From Cyclobacterium marinum DSM 745 (lineage in GTDB: Bacteria > Bacteroidota > Bacteroidia > Cytophagales > Cyclobacteriaceae), in the NCBI RefSeq assembly GCF_000222485.1, contig NC_015914.1, forward strand, positions 2,366,501 to 2,430,500: 64,000 nt of DNA. The letters are read 5' to 3'. The translations under genes and the position numbers were made by a program. The notes below the pieces were generated by a model that ran no database searches, was not told the origin of the DNA, and saw only the letters and a program-made list of their open reading frames with translations. This document shows, one piece after another, positions 8,820 to 17,182 of this stretch. Each line of letters starts with the position of its first letter. The first letter of the stretch is position 1.

Positions 8820-9482
8820 ATGCCCAAAAACATAAATAGCTTCTTGAGCTTAAAGCCTGAAAAAACACTAATAGCCAAAATTTTTATTACCATCTTGCAC
8901 ATAGTGGGTTTATTGGGCCTGTACTGGGAGCAAAGTCGGCCCTTGTTTCAATTGATTACACCTTTTCACTTAATTGTGGTGACCGGTATCCTCCTTTACT
9001 TCCATCGGGACTTTAGCAGAAGCTTCATAGGTTTTTTATCATTTGCCTTTATGGTTGGTATGAGTACTGAAATAATAGGGGTGAATACCGGATTACTTTT
9101 TGGAGACTACAGCTACAGTTCGGTCATGGGGATAAGAATTTTTGGTGTTCCCCTAACCATTGGCTTAAATTGGTTCCTTTTAGTTTATTTGACAGGGGGA
9201 ATTTTTCAAAATATGATAAAAAATGACCTAATTGCGGCGGTTTTGGCTTCGATTTTAATGGTTATATTGGATTTAAACCTTGAAATTGTGGCCGTTGAAC
9301 TGAATTTCTGGCAGTGGCACCAAGAAAGCATACCTTTGTTGAATTACGTCACCTGGTTTTTAGTCGCATTTATTATTCAGATGGTCTACAGAAAGGCTTC
9401 CTTTGAAAAGGAGAATCCACTTCACCTAACTCTCTTTTTCAATTTGCTCTTCTTTTTTGCCATTTTGGCAATGCTTTTATAA
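8820..9482 (+). CDS. Carotenoid biosynthesis membrane protein, CruF-like
   Basis: The ATG at 8820 gives 220 residues; the frame extends upstream to a TTG at 8775, which is less likely. It is an integral membrane protein with about six to seven hydrophobic segments. MSTEIIGVNTGLLFGDYSYS followed by GVPLTIGLNWFLL is characteristic of the carotenoid biosynthesis (DUF422/CruF) family. CruF adds water across the terminal C-1',2' double bond of acyclic carotenoid ends, as in the flexixanthin, myxol and saproxanthin-type pathways of Cytophagales. It is first in a short operon with a CrtZ-like hydroxylase 52 bases downstream, which supports the call. Confidence 0.82.
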   Translation: MPKNINSFLSLKPEKTLIAKIFITILHIVGLLGLYWEQSRPLFQLITPFHLIVVTGILLYFHRDFSRSFIGFLSFAFMVGMSTEIIGVNTGLLFGDYSYSSVMGIRIFGVPLTIGLNWFLLVYLTGGIFQNMIKNDLIAAVLASILMVILDLNLEIVAVELNFWQWHQESIPLLNYVTWFLVAFIIQMVYRKASFEKENPLHLTLFFNLLFFFAILAMLL

Positions 9483-9534
9483 AAAGAAAAAGACCTGTGC
9501 TAAACAAAATTGATTAATAGGAGTTTTAACAACA

Positions 9535-9981
9535 ATGATTTACGCTCTGTTTTATACGTTTATTGGTTTTATGGCCATGGAATTTTCCGGATGGTTTATA
9601 CATAAGTATATAATGCATGGCATTTTATGGAAAATTCACAAGACGCATCACGCCCATACCAAAGGGTTTTTTGAACTCAATGATCTATTCTCACTATTAT
9701 TTGCAAGTATTGCCATTGTGCTTATCTTTTTGGGAATTGATAGAGGGGATTATAGGTTTTGGTTAGGACTTGGTATCACCATTTATGGCATGAGTTATTT
9801 TTTCTTGCATGATGTCCTGATCCACAGAAGACTTAAGTTATTTTCAAAACCAAAGAAGGGGTATCTTGCGGGTATTTTTAGTGCCCATCAAGCCCATCAT
9901 TATAGTAAGGAGAAAGATGGAGCTGTTTCATTCGGTCTATTCATTGTGCCTAAGAAGTACTTTAAAAATAAAGGTAGATGA
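9535..9981 (+). CDS. crtZ: Beta-carotene hydroxylase, CrtZ-like (fatty acid hydroxylase superfamily)
   Basis: A 148-residue membrane-bound di-iron hydroxylase. The four histidine clusters of the superfamily are visible in order: HKYIMH, HKTHHAH, HDVLIHRR and HQAHHYSKEK. The size matches bacterial CrtZ, which adds the 3-hydroxyl group to beta-ionone rings. It follows the CruF-like gene by 52 bases and overlaps the MerR-type regulator by 4 bases (ATGA), indicating translational coupling. A role in xanthophyll synthesis is therefore likely. A general sterol-desaturase-type function is less likely given the neighbours. Confidence 0.85.
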   Translation: MIYALFYTFIGFMAMEFSGWFIHKYIMHGILWKIHKTHHAHTKGFFELNDLFSLLFASIAIVLIFLGIDRGDYRFWLGLGITIYGMSYFFLHDVLIHRRLKLFSKPKKGYLAGIFSAHQAHHYSKEKDGAVSFGLFIVPKKYFKNKGR

Positions 9982-10868
9982 GTAAGTATTCAATAAAGGA
10001 CTTGGAGCAGTTGTCGGGTATCAAGGCACACACTGTTAGAATTTGGGAACAACGGTATAAATTGCTAAACCCCAAAAGGACAGAGACCAACATCAGGTAC
10101 TATGATGATGATGATTTAAAGTTAATTCTTAACGTGGCCTTACTTAATGATAATGGTATCAAAATAAGTAAAATTGCTAAAATGTCGGTAGAGGAGATGA
10201 AAGCAGAGGTTCTACACCTCACTGAGCGCTCCTTTGCATATGATGATCAGATTCACTCCTTAGTATTGGCCATGGTGGAATTCAATGAAGAACGTTTTGA
10301 AAAAATTATAGCCACCAATATTCTCAAAATAGGTTTCGAACAGACCATGTTAAACATAATTTATCCTTTTTTATCAAAGATTGGGATTTTATGGCAGACA
10401 GGTAGTATTCACCCCGGGCAGGAGCATTTTATTTCTAACCTGGTAAGGCAAAAATTAATAGTAGCCATTGATGGGCAGATGTATAGTGGAGGTGGGAGTA
10501 AATTTTTATTGTTCCTACCGGAAGGAGAATTGCATGAAATTTCTCTGCTATTTACCTCTTATATATTGAAATCATATGGTCACAAAGTGATTTACTTGGG
10601 TCAAAATACCCCCGATGAAGATCTGAAAAATGTTTATAAGGTACACAAACCGGAATTTTTGGTTACCGCCATTACTACCAATCCTTCGAATGAAGAGGTA
10701 GAACCGTTTTTGCAATCTTTAGGTGAAAGCTTTCCTGACTCAAAGATCATAGCTTCGGGATACCAAATCCTTGGAAGAAACCTTAAATTACCCTCGAATG
10801 TACAATTAATGGAATACTTAAAGGAAATTAAGGAATTTATCATTCTTTTGCCTTCCACCCGCGCTTAG
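9978..10868 (+). CDS. MerR family regulator with B12-binding domain (CarH/LitR-like)
   Basis: 296 residues. The N-terminal MerR helix-turn-helix (YSIKDLEQLSGIKAHTVRIW, residues 4-23) is followed by a helical linker and a cobalamin-binding module. The adenosylcobalamin-capping motif W-x9-EH is present exactly (W then nine residues then EH, in LWQTGSIHPGQEHF). The lower-ligand motif, DxHxxG in CarH, reads ELHEIS with His186, so histidine is kept but Asp and Gly are changed. CarH proteins are light-sensitive repressors of carotenoid genes. Coupling to crtZ by a 4-base overlap fits the same role, probably with autoregulation. Whether it binds B12 despite the changed motif is not certain. Confidence 0.85.
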   Translation: MSKYSIKDLEQLSGIKAHTVRIWEQRYKLLNPKRTETNIRYYDDDDLKLILNVALLNDNGIKISKIAKMSVEEMKAEVLHLTERSFAYDDQIHSLVLAMVEFNEERFEKIIATNILKIGFEQTMLNIIYPFLSKIGILWQTGSIHPGQEHFISNLVRQKLIVAIDGQMYSGGGSKFLLFLPEGELHEISLLFTSYILKSYGHKVIYLGQNTPDEDLKNVYKVHKPEFLVTAITTNPSNEEVEPFLQSLGESFPDSKIIASGYQILGRNLKLPSNVQLMEYLKEIKEFIILLPSTRA

Positions 10869-10976
10869 TTTGGTTAAAACTCATTTCTCCAAAATGTTCT
10901 TGCTTTAAAAATGAAGCAATAATTCATTGTTTAACAAAAAAATACAAAAGTGTGGTTAAAAAATAATCTTTTAACC

Positions 10977-11006
10977 TTGTGGTCGTAGGGTTTTTTTCTA
11001 CTTTTG
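10977..11006 (+). promoter_or_regulatory. Candidate Bacteroidota promoter
   Basis: TTG at 10977-10979 and TACTTTTG at 10999-11006 match the phylum's -33 and -7 (TAnnTTTG) elements with a 19-base spacer. Transcription would start near 11013, about 500 bases before the next gene. Confidence 0.4.
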
Positions 11007-11514
11007 TCATTATTTTCACCCAAGATATCTCCCTTTATATAAATTATTTTCGTGTTTGTTATTTGAACAAGGCATATCAAATTCAATGAATTGAGTTGGA
11101 ACCTGAGGTTTAAATAGGCAGGAGCCTTATTGCATTTAAATAGACTACACTAGGTAATTAATTGGGGAATTCCTACTTTAAGGCTTAGCAACCAGTGCTT
11201 TAAGGTTATTTCATTTTGCTATAAATCCAAATAATTAAGAAATATGTATAACTAGACTTTCTAAAGCATGATGATAGGAGAAAAATAGATCTAAAACTAA
11301 AATAGAGTTTGATACCTCTTTTTAAATGAAATTTGGCAGGTCGATATTAGAAATAACCATTTCCATAATACTTTATCCACTTAAGTAATTTTTTTAAGAA
11401 TTACGTGTTGATTTTAAGGGAATTTTATGATTTCAATATAACTTACCTTCCTAATTTAGTAATCGCATCACCCACATAATATTAAAATGACAAATCTTTA
11501 ATAGTTTATATAAG
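11007..11514. other. Long AT-rich leader or intergenic region, no ORF
   Basis: About 508 bases between the candidate promoter and the dehydrogenase/cytochrome gene. No coding frame, strong terminator or recognised riboswitch was found. Short inverted repeats occur (TCAAT-GA-ATTGA near 11090; GTAATT/AATTAC near 11385-11405). It may hold a long 5' leader, a small RNA, or a second promoter closer to 11515. Confidence 0.4.
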
Positions 11515-13272
11515 ATGAAAAATATTTCTTTTAACAAATCAAATCGTTTAGGTTACTACCTAATGATGTTCGTGCTTTTTACTTTGGCAGCCTGCCAATC
11601 CGGAGTAGAATTACCAAAAGGAGACGCAGATAATGGCGGGTTGACGCTTCCCGGTGGATTTGAAGCTGTAGTTGTTGCGGATAGCATCGGAAGAGCAAGG
11701 CACCTTACCGTAAGAGACAATGGTGACATTTATGTAAAGCTCCGTGTTGCCAATGAAGAAGGACAGGGGATAGTTGCCTTAAGAGATACAGACAATGATG
11801 GTAAAGCTGATATTGTCAATGTATTTGGGGATTATCCTGAAAATGGAAGTTATGGTACCGGTATGGAAATCTACAATGGTTACTTTTACTTCAGTACTGC
11901 CGGGGATGTTTTCAGAATAAAAATTGATCCGGAGAAATTGGTTCCTGAGGGTGAGGCAGAACTTATCTTAAGAGATGATTATAAAAATGCTGAACATGGA
12001 TTTGAGCACATTGCCAAACCCCTAGCTTTTGACAATGAAGGAAATATGTATGTTCCTTTTGGTTCTCCGGGGGATGTTTGCCAGGAATTTAACAGGCGTC
12101 CGGGTATGGCTGGGATGTTTCCATGTCCCCAACTTGAGTGGCATGGAGGGATTTGGAGATTTGATGCCAATAAATTAAATCAAACCCAAAAAGATGGTTA
12201 TAGATATGCTACCGGTATAAGGAGCGTAGTTGCCATGGATTGGAATGACAAAGAAAATAGTCTTTATGTGGTACAGCACGGTCGTGACAATCTTTACAGG
12301 ACTTGGCCTGACCTTTACTCAAGATGGGAATCTGCAGTACTTCCTTCAGAAGAATTTTTCAAAGTTGAAGATGGTACGAATGGTGGCTGGCCCTATTACT
12401 ATTATGATCATATTCGTGATAAAAAACTTTTGAACCCTGAATATGGTGGAGATAAGGAGTTGGCTACAGGAGTAGACTCAATTGCCATGCCTTTAATGGG
12501 ATTTCCGGGACACTATGCACCTAATGATCTATTTTTCTACACTGGAGATCAATTTCCTGAAAGGTACAAAGATGGTGCATTTGTAGCATTTCATGGCAGT
12601 ACGATTCGAGGTCCTTATCCTCAGGCAGGTTATTTTGTAGGTTTTGTTCCATTTGAGGATGGGAAACCTTCCGGTCCTTGGGAAGTGTTTGCAGATGGAT
12701 TTGCACAGTTGGATACCATTGTGAATACAGGAGATGCTGCAGCTCGTCCGATGGGGATCTCTATGGGTCCTGATGGGTCACTTTATGTTACTGAAAGTGT
12801 GAAAGGTAAAATTTGGAGGATAATGTATCCCGGTGATAAAGAAGACTTCACAGCAGATGCATTGGCAGAATTGGAGGAAAGAAAGAAAACCAGAACAAAT
12901 ATTAAAAAGCCTTCAGAAGAAGAGGATAACTTGGAGAAAGGCATGTTAGAAATAGGTGAACAAACCTATAATGTATATTGTGCAACCTGTCACCAAAGCA
13001 ATGGTTTAGGAGACGGTACCAGATTCCCTACCTTGTCTCAAACCAAATGGGTTCGTGGTAATAAAAAGGAATTAATTAAGGTATTGTTGGAAGGATTAGA
13101 AGGACAAATTGATGTTAAAGGAGTTTCCTACAATGGTATTATGCCGGCACATTCTTTCCTAAGTGATGCACAGATTGCGGGTGTTCTTACGTATATTAGG
13201 AAAAGCTTTGGGAATAATTCTTCCAGTATTTCAGCCATAGAAGTTGGGAATGTACGTAAAGAAATTGAATAA
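11515..13272 (+). CDS. Sugar dehydrogenase-like beta-propeller lipoprotein with C-terminal cytochrome c
   Basis: 585 residues. A lipoprotein signal with the lipobox LAAC (about residues 23-26) is followed by a six-bladed propeller related to soluble glucose/sorbosone dehydrogenases (DNDGKADIVNVFGDY, GTGMEIYNGYFYFS, GPDGSLYVTESVKGKIWRI). A C-terminal class I cytochrome c domain carries the heme motif CATCH (about residues 490-494) and a distal methionine candidate in GIMPAH. It likely oxidises a sugar or polyol outside the inner membrane and passes electrons to a respiratory carrier. It is the first gene of the exported catabolic cluster; the next gene starts 35 bases later. Confidence 0.88.
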   Translation: MKNISFNKSNRLGYYLMMFVLFTLAACQSGVELPKGDADNGGLTLPGGFEAVVVADSIGRARHLTVRDNGDIYVKLRVANEEGQGIVALRDTDNDGKADIVNVFGDYPENGSYGTGMEIYNGYFYFSTAGDVFRIKIDPEKLVPEGEAELILRDDYKNAEHGFEHIAKPLAFDNEGNMYVPFGSPGDVCQEFNRRPGMAGMFPCPQLEWHGGIWRFDANKLNQTQKDGYRYATGIRSVVAMDWNDKENSLYVVQHGRDNLYRTWPDLYSRWESAVLPSEEFFKVEDGTNGGWPYYYYDHIRDKKLLNPEYGGDKELATGVDSIAMPLMGFPGHYAPNDLFFYTGDQFPERYKDGAFVAFHGSTIRGPYPQAGYFVGFVPFEDGKPSGPWEVFADGFAQLDTIVNTGDAAARPMGISMGPDGSLYVTESVKGKIWRIMYPGDKEDFTADALAELEERKKTRTNIKKPSEEEDNLEKGMLEIGEQTYNVYCATCHQSNGLGDGTRFPTLSQTKWVRGNKKELIKVLLEGLEGQIDVKGVSYNGIMPAHSFLSDAQIAGVLTYIRKSFGNNSSSISAIEVGNVRKEIE

Positions 13273-13307
13273 GTAGTTACAACCTTTCCACTTGAATTGG
13301 CAAAAAT

Positions 13308-14060
13308 ATGAAGTTAATCATTTCCCTTTTAATTGTAATATTTGGGCTTATAGAAAGTCCTAAACCGAAAGCTATGAAAGAAAGTGAAGCATCTACTTTG
13401 GAATACATTGTAAAACATGTAAAAGAACCAATTTCTGTTGATGGGAATTGGGACAAACCAGCATGGAAGGAAGTGGATGCCGCTTCCATAGCACTTCATA
13501 TGGGGCCAAAACCGGAGAAGTTTATCCCTAAAACTCAAGTCAAACTGCGGTATGACCAAGAAAACATTTATGGGATATTTAAAGTGGAAGATAAATATGT
13601 AAAATGCTTGGTTCAGGAGGTTAATGGAAATGTTTCAAGTGATTCCTGTGTTGAGTTTTTCTTTGCACCGGATACCAACTCACCCTTGGAATATTTTAAT
13701 TTGGAGATCAACTGCTCAGGTGTACCTTTGTTTCACTATGTTACCAAACCTAGGAAAGAATTTACCGTCCTGAAACCTGAAGAGATTGCTCAAATAGAGA
13801 TTGCCCATAGCATGCCTGATAAAGTTGACCCTGAGATCACAGAACCGGTAACCTGGTTTATTGAATTCAAAGTGCCTTTGTCATTATTAAAAGCACATAG
13901 AGAAATCACAGATCCGGCACCGGGGGTTACTTGGAAGGCTAATTTTTATAAGATTGCAGGACGTACGAGTAATCCTCATTATTTTACTTGGAATGAGGTA
14001 ATCAATCACCGCCCGGATTTTCACTTACCTAAATATTTTGGAAAGCTAACCTTTGAATAA
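13308..14060 (+). CDS. Carbohydrate-binding family 9-like (CBM9-like) exported protein
   Basis: 250 residues with a short hydrophobic signal at residues 1-14. The body matches CBM9-like proteins: ISVDGNWDKPAWKEVD at the start, then strands QVKLRYDQENIYGIFKVED and DSCVEFFFAPD, and a C-terminal HYFTWNEVINHRPDFH. CBM9 domains bind sugar reducing ends, but stand-alone members in Bacteroidota have no assigned function. It sits between the dehydrogenase (35 bases upstream) and the first amidohydrolase (11 bases downstream), so it probably presents or binds the substrate of the pathway. Confidence 0.85.
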   Translation: MKLIISLLIVIFGLIESPKPKAMKESEASTLEYIVKHVKEPISVDGNWDKPAWKEVDAASIALHMGPKPEKFIPKTQVKLRYDQENIYGIFKVEDKYVKCLVQEVNGNVSSDSCVEFFFAPDTNSPLEYFNLEINCSGVPLFHYVTKPRKEFTVLKPEEIAQIEIAHSMPDKVDPEITEPVTWFIEFKVPLSLLKAHREITDPAPGVTWKANFYKIAGRTSNPHYFTWNEVINHRPDFHLPKYFGKLTFE

Positions 14061-14071
14061 AATCTATACTT

Positions 14072-15319
14072 ATGAAACTATTAAGGCTTACATTCATTTT
14101 CTTTATGGCCATTGTCCTTCAGGTCAATGCACAAGATTATGATATACTGATCAAAAATGGTCATGTGATTGATCCCAAAAATGAGATTGATGGGGTAATG
14201 GACGTTGCGATTAAGGATAAAAAAATTGCAAAAGTATCCAAAAACATCAAGGAAAAGTCAGCAAAAAAAGTAATTGACGCTGAGGGGTTGATTGTAACAC
14301 CTGGTTTGATTGACATCCATGGGCACCATTTTTTTGGAACAGAATCCCATAGAGATTACAACAATAGTTTTTCATCCTTGCCACCGGATGGGTTTACCTT
14401 TAGAGCAGGAGTTACTACTGTTGCCGATGCTGGAAGTCCGGGGTGGAAAAATTTTCAAACGTACAAAGAACATGTAATCAACCGTTCCAAAACCAGGGTA
14501 TTGGTTTTCATTAATATAGTGGGAGAAGGTATGAGTGGCGTGAGTACGCGTGAGCAAGATACTACGGATATGAGTCCTAAGATGACCGCTATGATAGCGA
14601 GGCAAAACCCTGAAATTATTGGAGTTAAAATAGCGCATTATAGGGGACATGAGTGGGGCCCATACAAGAAGGCTGTTCAAGCTGCAGAGATTGCAAAAAT
14701 TCCAGTAATGGTTGATTTAGGAGGGGCAGATCCGGCTTTGCCACTATCCACTCTGCTTCTAGATGTATTAAGACCCGGAGATATTCTTACCCATATGTAT
14801 GGTGGAGATCACTCCGGACACGGTCCAAAAGAGGGAACGTTAAATGCTGATGGAAAAGTTTGGCCACACTGGTTTGAGGCCCAAGAAAAGGGGTTGATAT
14901 TTGATGTCGGACATGGAGGTGGATCCTTTCTATTCAGAGTGGCGGTACCTGCTACTCAACAAGGCTTTTATCCTAATACAATAAGTACCGATTTACATAC
15001 AGGAAGCATGAATGCAGGTATGAAGGACATGTTGAATGTGGTTTCTAAAATGATGAATTTGGGAATGAGTCTTCAGGAGGCCATCACTGCTTCAACCTGG
15101 AAACCCGCTCAAGTGATTCAAAGAGAAGATTTAGGCCACTTATCTGAAGGAGCAGAAGCCGATTTGGCAATATTCAACTTACACGAAGGCCAGTTTGGTT
15201 TTATTGACTCTTCCGGGGCAGCCTTTAAAGGTTCAAAGAAATTGGAAACCGAATTGACTTTAAGAGCGGGTAGAATTGTTTGGGACCTCAATGGTATTGG
15301 TGCCAAAAACTGGGAGTAA
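14072..15319 (+). CDS. Exported amidohydrolase (deacetylase/D-aminoacylase-like), paralog 1
   Basis: 415 residues with a signal peptide (cleavage after VNAQ, about residue 21). It is an amidohydrolase-superfamily TIM barrel of the dihydroorotase/deacetylase type (EF_0837-like family). Visible metal-site elements are HxH in DIHGHHF, the candidate bridging lysine in GVKIAHY, His in DILTHMYG, His281 in FDVGHGGGSF, and the strand-8 Asp in STDLHTG. It probably hydrolyses an amide bond of an N-acyl compound in the periplasm. In Firmicutes and Enterobacteria this family sits beside DgaE/SelA-like PLP enzymes, as here. A close paralog lies at 17183-18424. Confidence 0.85.
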   Translation: MKLLRLTFIFFMAIVLQVNAQDYDILIKNGHVIDPKNEIDGVMDVAIKDKKIAKVSKNIKEKSAKKVIDAEGLIVTPGLIDIHGHHFFGTESHRDYNNSFSSLPPDGFTFRAGVTTVADAGSPGWKNFQTYKEHVINRSKTRVLVFINIVGEGMSGVSTREQDTTDMSPKMTAMIARQNPEIIGVKIAHYRGHEWGPYKKAVQAAEIAKIPVMVDLGGADPALPLSTLLLDVLRPGDILTHMYGGDHSGHGPKEGTLNADGKVWPHWFEAQEKGLIFDVGHGGGSFLFRVAVPATQQGFYPNTISTDLHTGSMNAGMKDMLNVVSKMMNLGMSLQEAITASTWKPAQVIQREDLGHLSEGAEADLAIFNLHEGQFGFIDSSGAAFKGSKKLETELTLRAGRIVWDLNGIGAKNWE

Positions 15320-15374
15320 TAAGTTTGATGATTTCTATATTGACCTAATTATATTACTAAAAATAAATTCAGTT

Positions 15375-15902
15375 ATGCTTAAATCACTAGTGTTTTTGTT
15401 TTTCATAAGTCTTGTTTCTTTGCCCACCATTAGCAATGCGCAAAGTCCTGAGAAGAATTTGAAAAAAATGGGGATCACGTTAAAAAATCCCGAGCCTTTC
15501 AAAGGAAGTATTGTAAAGGCAGTACGGACAGGAAATCTGGTATTTCTTTCCGGTCATGGTCCGGTTAAGCCTGAAGGAGGAATGGTAACAGGCAAGCTTG
15601 GAACAGAACTTACCGTGACTGAAGGTAGAGCCGCGGCTAAATTGGTAGGTATAGATTTGCTGACTTCTTTAAAAGCTGAGATTGGAGACTTAAGCAAGGT
15701 AAAAAAGATTGTGAAAGTCCTAGGAATGGTAAATGCTAGCCCTGAATTTGATGAACAACCTCAGGTAATGAATGGTTTTTCTGACTTTATGGTAGAAGTT
15801 TTCGGAGAGAAAGGTAGACATGCAAGATCTGCAGTGGGCATGGGTTCTTTGCCTGGTAATATTGCCTTGGAAATTGAAATGATTGTTGAAATTGAAGATT
15901 AA
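15375..15902 (+). CDS. RidA family protein with signal peptide
   Basis: The ATG at 15375 gives 175 residues beginning with a clear signal peptide (LKSLVFLFFISLVSLP...SNAQ, cleavage near residue 24); the longer frame to 15276 overlaps the upstream gene and is unlikely. The mature part is a RidA/YjgF/UK114 trimeric fold (NLVFLSGHGP, the RSAVGMGSLP segment with the conserved catalytic-type Arg, and the EIEMIVEIED end). RidA proteins hydrolyse reactive enamines and imines made by PLP ammonia-lyases. Being exported and followed by a PLP enzyme 53 bases downstream suggests it clears the intermediate of that enzyme. Confidence 0.85.
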   Translation: MLKSLVFLFFISLVSLPTISNAQSPEKNLKKMGITLKNPEPFKGSIVKAVRTGNLVFLSGHGPVKPEGGMVTGKLGTELTVTEGRAAAKLVGIDLLTSLKAEIGDLSKVKKIVKVLGMVNASPEFDEQPQVMNGFSDFMVEVFGEKGRHARSAVGMGSLPGNIALEIEMIVEIED

Positions 15903-15955
15903 GACTGTAGCTATATATAAATTTATTAGCAGAAGATCTTCCTAAAAATATTATT

Positions 15956-17179
15956 ATGATAAGTAGAAGAAAATTACTCAAAAGATTAGGTACCCTTCCA
16001 TTGGCGGGAGGAGTACTAGGTGCTGGTGTTCCCCTTTCTGTCGTGAAGGGAGAAACGATTGAAGAAGCTCCAAAAAGAAATGTGATTGAAGAATTGGGCC
16101 TTAGAAGTTTCATTAATGCTGCAGGTACATATACTGCGATGACAGCTTCACTAATGCCTGACGAAGTGATGCAAACCATTAATTTTTCTTCTGACCATTA
16201 CATCATGTTGGATGAGGTGCAAGACAAAGTAGGAGAAAAAATTGCAGCCTTATGCCATGCTGAATATGCAACTGTCACAGCCGGTTGCTGGTCTGCAATG
16301 GTATTGGGTACAGCAGGCGTGTTAACAGGAAAAGACAAGAAAAAGATTAGCCAGCTTCCTGACCTTACAGGGATGAAGTCTCAGGTGATTGTACAAAAAT
16401 CTCATAATACAGGTTATGTACATGCCCTTACCAATACCGGTGTTGAGATTGTGGAAGTTGAGACTGCTGCGGATGTAGACCGTGCTGTAAATGATAAGAC
16501 TGCCATGATGTGGTTCTTGAATTATCAAGGTCCATCAGGAAAGATTAAACATGAAGAGTGGGTTGCTCTTGCCAAAAAACATGGTCTCCCAACCATGATA
16601 GACATGGCGGCTGATGTTCCACCGGTAGAAAACTTATGGAAGTACAACGACTTGGGTTTTGACCTTGTTTGTGTTTCCGGAGGTAAAGCCATAAGAGGCC
16701 CTCAGAGTGCGGGAATCCTTATGGGGCGTAGGGACCTTGTAGAAGCGGCACGTTTAAGTGCACCACCAAGAGGCGGTACAATTGGCCGTGGAATGAAGGT
16801 AAATAAAGAAGAAATTCTTGGAATGTATGTAGCCCTTGATACTTATATCAAAAAGGATCATGACAAGGAATGGAAAGAATGGGAGGATAAAATTGCGCTC
16901 ATTTCTGATGCGGTTTCTGAAATTGAAAGTGTAAGTACAGATGTGTCCGTTCCACCTGTAGCCAACCATACCCCTTATTTAGAAATAGGTTGGGACCCTG
17001 CTAAAATCAAGCTTACTCAAGCTGAATTGAGAGAAAAGTTACGTGACGGATCTCCTTCAATAGAAGTGATTGGTGGGGGGGAGCATGCAGTGAAACTTAC
17101 TGTATTTATGCTTAGACCTAAAGAGGAAAAAATTGTAGCGAAGAGAATTGCTGAAGAATTGATAAAAGCTAAAGCTTAA
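15956..17179 (+). CDS. Tat-exported SelA/DgaE-like PLP-dependent enzyme
   Basis: 407 residues. The N terminus is a twin-arginine signal (SRRKLLKRLG at residues 3-12, then LPLAGGVLGAGVP). The catalytic domain is fold type I, related to selenocysteine synthase SelA and D-glucosaminate(-6-phosphate) ammonia-lyase DgaE: INAAGTYTAMTASLMP near the start, IDMAADVPPVENLW, and the PLP lysine Lys244 in SGGKAIRGPQSAG. Members eliminate ammonia from amino sugar acids or amino acids. Tat export of a PLP enzyme is unusual and means it would leave the cytoplasm with cofactor bound. It is 3 bases from the second amidohydrolase, in the same operon. Confidence 0.85.
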   Translation: MISRRKLLKRLGTLPLAGGVLGAGVPLSVVKGETIEEAPKRNVIEELGLRSFINAAGTYTAMTASLMPDEVMQTINFSSDHYIMLDEVQDKVGEKIAALCHAEYATVTAGCWSAMVLGTAGVLTGKDKKKISQLPDLTGMKSQVIVQKSHNTGYVHALTNTGVEIVEVETAADVDRAVNDKTAMMWFLNYQGPSGKIKHEEWVALAKKHGLPTMIDMAADVPPVENLWKYNDLGFDLVCVSGGKAIRGPQSAGILMGRRDLVEAARLSAPPRGGTIGRGMKVNKEEILGMYVALDTYIKKDHDKEWKEWEDKIALISDAVSEIESVSTDVSVPPVANHTPYLEIGWDPAKIKLTQAELREKLRDGSPSIEVIGGGEHAVKLTVFMLRPKEEKIVAKRIAEELIKAKA

Positions 17180-17182
17180 CTT

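Noticed and set aside
15787..16179. 130-codon minus-strand frame across the RidA/PLP junction
   Set aside because: It runs antisense to two well-supported genes; no motif or start context.
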